Source: Deltaproteobacteria bacterium | GTDB lineage: Bacteria; Desulfobacterota_B; Binatia; UBA9968 | Reading direction: 5' to 3' | DNA: 21,127 bases | Assembly (NCBI GenBank): GCA_005879255.1 | Contig: VBKY01000254.1 | Span: 1 to 21,127 of the forward strand | In this document: in pieces, positions 14,868-21,127 of the stretch | Numbering within the stretch: position 1 is the stretch's first letter | Layout: each line of letters begins with the position of its first letter | Notes under the pieces: generated by a model | What the model saw: the letters and a program-made list of their open reading frames with translations, nothing else | Database searches by the model: none | Told to the model about the DNA's origin: nothing | Position numbers and translations under genes: made by a program

Positions 14868-15686
14868 ATGCCAATCATTACAATCTATCAAGGCGCTTCC
14901 GGCGAAGGTCAGGAATTGGCTGAAACTGTAGCCGAGGCGCTTGGCTACCGTTGTGTTGGGCGCGAGGTGCTCGTCGAGGCGAGCCGGCGCTATGGCATAC
15001 CCGAGGCAAAACTCAACGAGATCGTCGACAAAGGCCAGCACTGGTGGGAGCGTCTGCTGCAAGATCTGCGGCCCTACCGAATTGCACTTCAAGCTACACT
15101 GTGCGAGCTGGCTCACGACGGCAAGGTGGTTTACCACGGCCACTTAGGTCATGAGCTTTTGCCCGGTATCGGGCATCTGCTGAAAGTACTTCTGACCGCG
15201 CCAATCGAATTTCGCATCGAACAAATTCGCGCGCGGCAAAAACTGACTGACATCGCGGCGCGCCATTATATAGAAGAGGTCGATAAAGCGCGCAGCCGCA
15301 GACTCATGGCGATGTTCGGCACGGATTGGCGCGATCCCAATCGTTATGACCTTATTCTCAATATGGGCAAAATGCGCCGAGATGGGGCGAAGCGTGTGAT
15401 TATAGAGGCAGCGAAGCTCGATGAGTATCAGCCCACTCCTTCATCCAATCAGGCTTTCGACGATCTCGCTCTTGGCTCTCGGGTGTATGCCGCGTTATTT
15501 GCGTCGCCTGATATACGAGGATCGTCCCTCGAAGTTCGCGCCGAGGGTGGCCATATCTACGTTAAGGGTAGAGTAGACCAAGGATTGGAAGAGGAAGTCG
15601 TAAAGCTAGTGAAAAACGTACCCGGTGTGACCAAGGTGACATCCGATCTTTATTCCGTTCCGCCGGAAGCTTTTTTAGGGCCGTAA
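14868..15686 (+). CDS. Cytidylate kinase-like protein with C-terminal BON domain
   Basis: I chose ATG 14868 because AAAGGAGG (14850-14857) precedes it; the earlier in-frame codons have no such site. The 272-residue product begins MPIITIYQGASGEGQELAET, a P-loop-like start (GASGEGQELA), then LGYRCVGREVLVEASRRYGI, as in the cytidylate-kinase-like family (PF13189). VVYHGHLGHELLPGI, RQKLTDIAARHYIEEVDKAR and WRDPNRYDLILNMGKM follow the kinase pattern. Residues about 200-265 form a BON domain (LEVRAEGGHIYVKGRV, VKNVPGVTKVTSDLY), a module otherwise known from envelope and lipid-binding proteins. There is no signal peptide, so it is cytoplasmic. Substrate unknown; the P-loop lacks the classic GKST ending, so phosphotransfer is not assured. 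Confidence 0.82.
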   Translation: MPIITIYQGASGEGQELAETVAEALGYRCVGREVLVEASRRYGIPEAKLNEIVDKGQHWWERLLQDLRPYRIALQATLCELAHDGKVVYHGHLGHELLPGIGHLLKVLLTAPIEFRIEQIRARQKLTDIAARHYIEEVDKARSRRLMAMFGTDWRDPNRYDLILNMGKMRRDGAKRVIIEAAKLDEYQPTPSSNQAFDDLALGSRVYAALFASPDIRGSSLEVRAEGGHIYVKGRVDQGLEEEVVKLVKNVPGVTKVTSDLYSVPPEAFLGP

Positions 15687-15824
15687 GTGACGAGGAATCT
15701 GTGTGATTGATTGCAGAGACCCATCACGCTCTGTCTATTTTCGCACAGGACAAACTGCTAGGCCCATCTTAGCGGTTCTGTCCGCTCGTTGAGGGTTGTT
15801 CTCGGCGTAAAAGCGTTTGAAGTC

Positions 15825-16610
15825 ATGCTAAAAGAAACCGGCTCTATCTTGATCTTTCTGTGCATCTTTGCTGGGAATAGCCATCCCGCCGTTCCACGTC
15901 GTTCGATCTCGGATGAGCAAGTAGTAGCGGCGGCTCAGCTAGTCGCGAGCGGTGCTTATGTAGAGATTTATCAGCATGGCGTCTCAATTGAACCATCCTT
16001 TCTTAAAATAATGGAAAGCGCATACGAAGAAGTGCAGCGTGTCACTGGATTGAAACTGGATACCGCGACCCTCGGGCCAAAAGTGCGCGTCCATGTGTCG
16101 GATGCAATAGGTGTCTCGCATGTGTGGAGGGGGTATCAGCATCCGAAAGATCCCAAAGCCATCATTTTTCTTAATCTCAGGGCGTATCACGGAGCCATGG
16201 AGGGCAAAAACGCGACACACGCGCATGAGCTTACGCACCTGTTTACATGGCGTTACAACAGCCACACACTGCGCGAAGGCATCGCCGACTACGTTGCCCT
16301 GAAAATTTTTCCCGGTGCCGACGTAGGCCCCAATGCCGGAGGAGATGACCTTGCGCGTCGCAATATTGCGCCAGAAATCATAGAGCACCTCGGCACAACC
16401 AAGCCGGCACCGGGATGGGTTTCAACTGATCCGAGCCGGCGCAGCGACTACTATTTTGCAAGCTACCGATTGGTCAAGTTTCTAGTCGAAAGCAAAGACA
16501 TGGAGACTTTCTGGAAACTTTATGCTTCAGAGAATCCGGAGATCGACATAAAAAGCCTTTATGGGCTCGATAGGAAAGAAGCCGTTCAGGCTGCCCTCGG
16601 GACAAGATAG
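15825..16610 (+). CDS. Probable secreted or membrane-anchored gluzincin metalloprotease
   Basis: The first 16 or so residues (SILIFLCIFAG) are hydrophobic, consistent with a signal peptide or lipid-free anchor. The zinc site is HELTH (residues 134-138), with the third ligand probably Glu151 in LREGIADYVAL; an HExxH...EGxADY spacing of this kind is typical of gluzincins (PF13485-like). Upstream KVRVHVSDAIGVSHV and IIFLNLRAYHG fit the edge strand before the active helix. The end contains SDYYFASYRLVKFLVE, also usual for this group. The frame is open from TTG 15789, but ATG 15825 gives a cleaner N-terminus; neither start has a good ribosome binding site. 261 residues. The target is unknown. Confidence 0.75.
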   Translation: MLKETGSILIFLCIFAGNSHPAVPRRSISDEQVVAAAQLVASGAYVEIYQHGVSIEPSFLKIMESAYEEVQRVTGLKLDTATLGPKVRVHVSDAIGVSHVWRGYQHPKDPKAIIFLNLRAYHGAMEGKNATHAHELTHLFTWRYNSHTLREGIADYVALKIFPGADVGPNAGGDDLARRNIAPEIIEHLGTTKPAPGWVSTDPSRRSDYYFASYRLVKFLVESKDMETFWKLYASENPEIDIKSLYGLDRKEAVQAALGTR

Positions 16611-16651
16611 TAGACTCCACGGTTCTCGTGCGAATCAAGGAGCCATAGACG

Positions 16652-17472
16652 ATGACCAGTAAATCAGCCGATCTTAATGAAACGGGCATGAACTGGGCGT
16701 CACGCGAGGTTGCCGAACGCAGGAGTCGTGGGCAAGCGGGGCGTGACGAGATCTACGGGCCAGCGACAGAACTGATGCTCGACTTGGCCGATGTTGGGAC
16801 CGGTAGCCGGGTGCTCGACGTGGCAGCGGGAACGGGAGATCAGACGCTTTTCGCCGCTCGGCGCGTGGGCGCAAACGGCTGCGTTCTCGCCACAGACATT
16901 TCTGCAGACATGCTAACTGCCGCAGCCGAGGCGGCGCGAAAGGCAGGGCTTACGAACGTCGAGACACATGTTATGGACGCCGAGAGCCTTGACCTCGATG
17001 CAGACTCTTTCGACGCCGTCATTTGCCGGCTAGGTCTGATGCTCTTCTCCAATCCAGAGAAAGTTTTAAGAGCAATGCGCCGAGTGGTGAGGCCAGGAGG
17101 AAAAGTTGCGGCACTTGTATTCTCGACGGCGGAAAAGAACCCGCGTCAAGGCATAATTTTGGGCGTCGCTCGCCGCTTTGGAAGCGCACCGTTACCGCTG
17201 TTCTCGCTCGGCGCATCCAATGTACTTGAGAGCAGTTTGGCTTGCTTAATGTCACCGTCCTAGAGGTAACTTTTCGCCGTCATTTTTCATCCATTCCAGA
17301 GTTGATCCGAAGGTTGAAGGAAAGCGTCTTTCTTCGCCAGCCTATCGAAAAGTTAGGCGAAGCCGAGCGTGAACAGGCTTGGGTGGAAGTTGAGCACGAG
17401 TTAAGCCAGTTCCAAGGCCTGAACGGCGTTGAAATACCTGGCGAGTTTCTCCTCGCGGTCGGGACCAAGTAG
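16652..17472 (+). pseudogene. Class I SAM-dependent methyltransferase, frameshifted near its C-terminal third
   Basis: ATG 16652 follows AAGGAG at normal spacing. Motif I is VLDVAAGTGDQTLFAARRVG (from about residue 54), then VLATDISADMLTAAAEAARK, VMDAESLDLDADSFDAVICR, and RAMRRVVRPGGKVAALVFST, which together are typical of Methyltransf_11/UbiE-like enzymes. This frame loses homology at about ASNVLES and stops at 17263. The next frame carries NVTVLEVTFRRHFSS, IRRLKESVFLRQPI and LSQFQGLNGVEIPGEFLLAVG, the expected C-terminal part, to a stop at 17472. A missing base (or two extra) around 17225-17240 accounts for it. The full protein would be about 273 residues. Substrate unknown. It may be a sequencing error. 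Confidence 0.83.
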
Positions 17473-17512
17473 AGCGAAGTACAATCGAATCTAGAGAGAA
17501 TGGAGTGAAAAT

Positions 17513-17926
17513 ATGAAGGTAATTCACCACAAGGACCGACCGCTCTTGGAGTTTCCTGACGAGCCGTGGCGCCAGTCTTTGCTGTTGGCGGTGAACCGAT
17601 CTGCCGGGTCGAATTCTTTGTCTGTCTGGTTAGCTGAAATGGGAGATCATCACCGAACACCGTTGCATTGGCACGACACTGAAGAAGTATTGGTCTTCCT
17701 CGAAGTCGATGGTGACGGATTCGCGCGTGTCGGCGACGAGGAACATAACATCGAAACCCAGACCAGCGTAGTTGTTCCTCCTGGAACCATTCACGCATTC
17801 GGGCTCCGAGACGGACGTGTGCTGAAATCCATATCTATTCTTCCCGACGCCGACGCTGTGCCTGGGCATAGACTCTTGGAGAAGGGCGAAGAGAGTTTTG
17901 AGATGCCTGAGCCAAAAAAGAAATGA
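17513..17926 (+). CDS. Small single-domain cupin protein
   Basis: ATG 17513 follows a GGAG site. The 137-residue product has one conserved beta-barrel: motif 1 LHWHDTEEVLVFLEVDGDG with candidate metal ligands His52, His54 and Glu58, and motif 2 VVPPGTIHAFG with His94. The ligand set is complete, so it probably binds a divalent metal. Such cupin_2 proteins may be dioxygenases, isomerases or binding proteins; nothing here decides. The C-terminus is charged (EMPEPKKK). It begins 40 bases after the methyltransferase and may share its transcript. Confidence 0.85.
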   Translation: MKVIHHKDRPLLEFPDEPWRQSLLLAVNRSAGSNSLSVWLAEMGDHHRTPLHWHDTEEVLVFLEVDGDGFARVGDEEHNIETQTSVVVPPGTIHAFGLRDGRVLKSISILPDADAVPGHRLLEKGEESFEMPEPKKK

Positions 17927-17954
17927 TCCTAGATCGAAGATCAAGGTAAACTTA

Positions 17955-18236
17955 GTGCTGCAAAAAGAAAGAGATTTACGTGAAATTTCTTTCGGCAGTT
18001 GTTTATTGGTTATATTTAGCTTTTTTGTCGAACTGCTTGCGCAAAAGCTTTACCGGTGGATGGATGACAGGGGAATAGTTCATTTCGCCGACAGTCTTCA
18101 TTCAATACCCGAAAAATATCGGAGCGAGGCCGAGAAGAGATTCTTGAGCCCCAGCAAGCGATTATCTCACCGGACAGACAATCGTGGTGGACGGCGGTTA
18201 TTTGATCGCCTGATCCTGCCCCACGAGAACGGATAG
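17955..18236 (+). CDS. DUF4124 domain protein with signal peptide
   Basis: The core KLYRWMDDRGIVHFADSLHS with IPEKYR is the DUF4124 signature (PF13511), found near the N-terminus of many small exported proteobacterial proteins. It is preceded by a hydrophobic segment (SCLLVIFSFFVELLAQ) that fits a signal peptide cut at LAQ/K. GTG 17955 with AAGGT upstream is the likely start (93 residues); the frame extends further back to TTG 17898, inside the cupin gene. Another frame offers GTG at about 17980 with a signal-like VKFLSAVVYWLYLAFLS, which would need a frameshift at the T-run near 18025 to join the domain; I cannot exclude this. The tail is basic. Function unknown. Confidence 0.72.
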   Translation: MLQKERDLREISFGSCLLVIFSFFVELLAQKLYRWMDDRGIVHFADSLHSIPEKYRSEAEKRFLSPSKRLSHRTDNRGGRRLFDRLILPHENG

Positions 18237-18415
18237 GGTAGAAGGTCTGTACGGAGATTGAGATGCTGATTGCTAGTTAACAGATCACATTTGGCAGAAC
18301 GGCATGCCGCCTGAACTCGATGATCGAACTACTCATAAGCGACTTATCTTTGCGGCTTCCAATTATCGGATGAGCAGAAACAGGCAGTAGACCGGAATGA
18401 ACTTCGTGCACTGGC

Positions 18416-19495
18416 TCAATCTCCGGTGAGATACGCGTCCCGATAGCCCTCTTGCTGCGCCAACGACTGGCGCACTGATTCCGCCTCTTCTCGCGCATTG
18501 AAATGTCCGACGCGCACGCGATAATAAGTTTGTCCTTTCACCTCGGCCTGGACCATGTAACCATCGTAACCCTTGGCTTTTAACTGCTGTATCAAAGTAT
18601 CGGCGATATCCTTCGCGGGCGATGCGGAAATCTGCACCGACCAATTCTTGCTCAAGTTAGCACTTTCTGAGGGGTGAGCGATCGGAATTGTCTTCGCTTG
18701 AACGCCGGCGCGATCCGCGGCCGAAGTGCTCTTCGCGGCGAACCGCGCCGTGTCATTTGGGGTCGAGGCAGAGGCCTGAACATCCGGCTGTGCTAGTCTT
18801 GTTTCGGCCCTTTGATTCACAAGCCCGCCAGCCTTGTCGATAGAAGACACACTCTGCGGTCTCAAACCGATCTCAGTTTGACCCGAGGTGGGGTTTGCGC
18901 CATTCGCTCGCTTTTGAATAGCATAATCGGCGGGCATGCCAAGGTAAAAAATGACCAGCGCGCTCGCGACAAACATCGCCGCCAACGTGACGGCCTGCGT
19001 GCGCTTTAATTGGAAACGCCGGCGAACTTTCGGGCGCTCTTCACGCTCGTGCACAGGGAATTCCCGATGATCGGCGTAAGTTTCTAACTCCTGATCATCC
19101 TCGTCCGTTTCGCTGACCATCGGCCCGTTTGTCGGCGACCAGGTTTCGGTCAATGCCGCTTTGGTTTGTAGCACCGGGTGGAATCTTGCGATCAGCTCAG
19201 CCGCCTTGGCCTTGCGTAATTCCTCTGCGGCAGGTTCAAACGTAAAACCCGTCGGCCGTAAGTGCCGAGATTGAAAATCGGTTTCGCTTTCGTGGCGTAG
19301 CAAGGCCTCCTGAATATTGACCGACTCGCCGATGAAAACTTGACAATCGAAGTTGAAGAGCCCATATACGCCGGAAGTTGACGGTGCATTGGCTAGGATC
19401 GCCTCTGCCGTGAAACTGTCGCAACGACCCTCTGGCTGCCAAGACAAGGTCCAGCTCACCAACTCTTTGTCAATATTAGCTGCGGTTGGCTTCAT
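18416..19495 (-). CDS. Inner-membrane protein: GIY-YIG-like domain, TM segment and periplasmic SPOR domain
   Basis: The likely start is ATG 19495 (MKPTAANIDKELVSW; 359 residues); the frame extends to 19615, but that extra N-terminus looks unstructured. Residues about 41-112 resemble a GIY-YIG module: SGVYGLFNFDCQVFIGESVN, IQEALLRHES, then AAELIARFHPVLQTK with the conserved Glu100. The catalytic Arg after the YIG equivalent is replaced (QEALL where KKRV or similar is usual), so nuclease activity is unlikely. An acidic linker and the basic KVRRRFQLKR lead to one TM segment (about 167-187). After a Ser/Ala/Thr-rich spacer, the last 75 residues form a SPOR domain (WSVQISASPAKDIADTLIQQ, YYRVRVGHFNAREEAESVRQ), which binds septal peptidoglycan lacking stem peptides. 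Topology: N-terminus in the cytoplasm, SPOR in the periplasm. SPOR assignment is firm; GIY-YIG is moderate. Confidence 0.82.
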   Translation of the reverse strand: MKPTAANIDKELVSWTLSWQPEGRCDSFTAEAILANAPSTSGVYGLFNFDCQVFIGESVNIQEALLRHESETDFQSRHLRPTGFTFEPAAEELRKAKAAELIARFHPVLQTKAALTETWSPTNGPMVSETDEDDQELETYADHREFPVHEREERPKVRRRFQLKRTQAVTLAAMFVASALVIFYLGMPADYAIQKRANGANPTSGQTEIGLRPQSVSSIDKAGGLVNQRAETRLAQPDVQASASTPNDTARFAAKSTSAADRAGVQAKTIPIAHPSESANLSKNWSVQISASPAKDIADTLIQQLKAKGYDGYMVQAEVKGQTYYRVRVGHFNAREEAESVRQSLAQQEGYRDAYLTGD

Positions 19496-19994
19496 GATTG
19501 GGCACCCTGAACAAATTTCATATTGATGCCAGTTCGACGGCGGTAATATTATAAACGACGATGGAAATAGTTTAGACGATTCCGGTGGCTGTGTCACAGT
19601 TTTCTCGCTTGGCAATGCATCAAACGAGGGGCGAATCGTGATTATTTAAGAGGGCAAATGAGCTTCTTACATTTCTGGGAGGATTGAGGCGTTTTTTTCT
19701 CTTTAACCCTCAGGATTTAACATCGTATCAAGCATATGATGTGAAATGTTTATATCCATCAGAGGCAAAAAGGTCGCGCGCTTTTCCGCGCTAATCTCCG
19801 AAACAGGGTGTGAGACCAAGAAGCCGGTGAACAGGGATGCGCAGTAACCATTTCTGGCCGCTTGGAAGGTGAATCCAGTTTTTTGCTCGTCAGAATGGTG
19901 CGGTGGTGGCGATCCCGTTGAAAAAGTTGTGGCGGACGAAATAGGCTTGAGCCTAGTCGGGACATAGGCCATATCGAAATTCAGAGGTTTCAAG
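19496..19994. other. Divergent intergenic region between the SPOR and GNAT genes
   Basis: About 500 bases lie between two genes reading apart, so both promoters should be here; I see no clear boxes. A minus-strand frame at 19703-20050 overlaps the GNAT start and has no family resemblance, so I do not call it. The upstream extension of the SPOR frame reaches 19615. An AGAGG site precedes the GNAT ATG at 19995. Confidence 0.45.
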
Positions 19995-20823
19995 ATGAAC
20001 GTAGCAATCCGCCCCGCAGTCCCTGCTGACGCGGAGGCTTGTGGACGCATTATCTACGACGCGTTCAAAGACATCGCTGACCGCCATGGATTTCCACCGC
20101 ACTACCCTAACGTGGAAGTGGCCATTCAGCGCGCGACTTCCTGCATCAGCCATCCCTCGATCTTTGGCGTGGTCGCCGAGAGTGAAGGTCAAATTATCGG
20201 CTCCAACTTCCTTGACGAGCGCGATCCTATCCGAGGTCTGGGACCGATTACTGTTGACCCGCAGATTCAGGTACGCGGCACAGGGCGCCGCCTGATGGAA
20301 GCGGTCCTTGAACGGGCCCACGATGCAGCCGGCGTGCGTCTCGTTCAGGATTCCTTCAACATGCTATCGATGTCTCTTTACGCTTCCCTCGGATTTGAGA
20401 TAAAGGAGCCGCTCCTGCTTATGCGAGGCAAACCTGCGAGTAAGCCTCTCCTTGGCATAGAGGTTCGACCCCTCAAGAGCGAAGATCTCGACGAGTGTGC
20501 GGAGCTATGTAGGAGAGTCCACGGATTTGAACGCCTCAACGAACTGAAGGACGCGTTGCAGAGTTTGTCGCCTCTTGTTGCCTTGCGTGAAGGTCGTGCG
20601 GAATCACGCTGTGGCCGAAGCGGACGAAGACATGAAAGCGCTATTGCTGGGTGCTGCAGCATTGAATGCAGAGCCGTTGTCTTTCCTATTGCCGGTGCGG
20701 CAAGCAAGCTTCTTCGGCTGGTGTTTGAGCGAGGGTTTACGGGCCGTCATGCCGATGACAATGATGACGATGGGCCAATATCAGGAACCTGATGGCTGTT
20801 ATATCCCGTCCGTTCTTTACTAA
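19995..20823 (+). pseudogene. GNAT family N-acetyltransferase, broken by an internal deletion
   Basis: ATG 19995 follows AGAGG. The first domain is a clear GNAT: VAIRPAVPADAEACGRIIYD, IFGVVAESEGQIIGSNFLDE, then GPITVDPQIQVRGTGRRLME (acetyl-CoA site, with Gln/Arg-x-x-Gly-x-Gly/Ala form) and SLYASLGFEIKEP. A second, degenerate GNAT half starts at GIEVRPLKSEDLDECAELCR. Homology stops at LVALREGR near 20600, and that frame ends at 20792 without meaning. Another frame resumes with NHAVAEADEDMKALLLGAA and continues LNAEPLSFLLPVRQA and MTMGQYQEPDG to a stop at 20823. Between them the usual strand pair (roughly 12-18 residues) is missing, so a deletion of 3n+2 bases fits better than a single-base error. 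Substrate unknown. Confidence 0.8.
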
Positions 20824-20826
20824 GCG

Positions 20827-21127
20827 TTAGTTAACCAGTTGTGCCTCGGCCTGCTGCACCATCAGTGTGAACGCCTGAAAAACTTCTTGTGAAGTAAAGT
20901 TGCAGTGCCCATACCGCGGCACCGGCACGATACTTAAGAATGCGCTTTTACCTTTTTGGGCTACCAGGTTGCTGTAGTTCACTTCGTTTTGAAAGGGCAC
21001 CACTTCATCGAGCGTGGTATGGAGCGTTACCGGCGGTGCGTGCAAATTTCCATTAGGTTGATAGAACCGGCGTGCGTAAGCCCGCGCCCGCCCATCAGCC
21101 TCGATCCGCTCTACTCCAGAATTCAAC
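20827..21127 (-). CDS. C-terminal end of an alpha/beta-hydrolase-like protein, cut by window edge
   Basis: The frame is open to the right edge, so the gene starts outside the window; the TTG at 21126 is not its start. The fragment shows VTLHTTLDEVVPFQNEVNYS, where the Asp fits the acidic member of a catalytic triad, and PRYGHCNFT, where the His fits the triad His, 30 or so residues later as usual. The nucleophile lies outside. It ends three bases from the GNAT stop, in convergent orientation, with no terminator visible between. Specific activity cannot be inferred. Confidence 0.7.
   Translation of the reverse strand, partial: LNSGVERIEADGRARAYARRFYQPNGNLHAPPVTLHTTLDEVVPFQNEVNYSNLVAQKGKSAFLSIVPVPRYGHCNFTSQEVFQAFTLMVQQAEAQLVN

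Noticed and set aside
14767..14931. 54-codon frame starting one base after the 35-residue ORF
   Set aside because: No Shine-Dalgarno, overlaps the kinase-like gene by over 60 bases, and no known family.
19703..20050. 115-codon minus-strand frame overlapping the GNAT start
   Set aside because: Overlaps a well-supported gene and shows no domain or ribosome binding site; probably a chance frame.

Overview
The window is a chromosomal segment from a Gram-negative bacterium. Signal peptides, a SPOR-domain envelope protein, a periplasmic solute-binding protein and a full-length two-domain GlnE all point that way. Base composition is moderate (mid-50s % GC by eye). The gene mix (orphan ABC_sub_bind receptor, GYD-domain proteins, DUF4124, Rieske oxygenase) resembles uncultivated soil or groundwater lineages of the old 'Deltaproteobacteria' type. 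That taxonomic guess is weak, because there is no rRNA or tRNA to anchor it.

Layout. 1-2816 (-): glnE, running off the left edge. 2993-4355 (+): secreted beta-propeller with a one-base frameshift. 4356-5073: gene-poor, with a hairpin, a decayed glnE-like fragment, a possible sigma-54 promoter and a possible short ORF. 5074-5882: a remnant of a diversity-generating retroelement (DGR) type cassette, made of a DUF1566 variable-protein-like gene, a GC-rich hairpin and a broken avd gene, with no reverse transcriptase or template repeat. 6104-10264: an operon of solute-binding protein, dCache-HAMP histidine kinase and NtrC-type regulator; the regulator has lost part of its receiver domain and its DNA-binding domain. 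About 10128-11249: a Rieske oxygenase missing its N-terminus, joined directly onto the truncated regulator. 11786-13354: secreted choice-of-anchor I protein. 13525-13711: promoter, hairpin, five-codon ORF and intrinsic terminator, i.e. an attenuator leader or small RNA. 13772-15686: two GYD proteins, a tiny basic membrane peptide and a cytidylate-kinase-like/BON protein. 15825-18236: gluzincin protease, frameshifted methyltransferase, cupin and DUF4124 protein. 18416-19495 (-): an unusual GIY-YIG-like/TM/SPOR fusion. 19995-20823: GNAT with an internal deletion. 20827-21127 (-): C-terminal end of an alpha/beta hydrolase.

Two themes stand out. First, the DUF1566 gene plus avd remnant looks like a DGR target site separated from, or surviving, its retroelement. 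Second, at least six genes carry frame-breaking lesions (propeller, avd, regulator, Rieske junction, methyltransferase, GNAT), while long neighbours such as glnE and the kinase are clean. This is either real local gene decay or assembly error, and read mapping would decide.

No tRNA, rRNA, CRISPR array, transposase or phage gene was seen.
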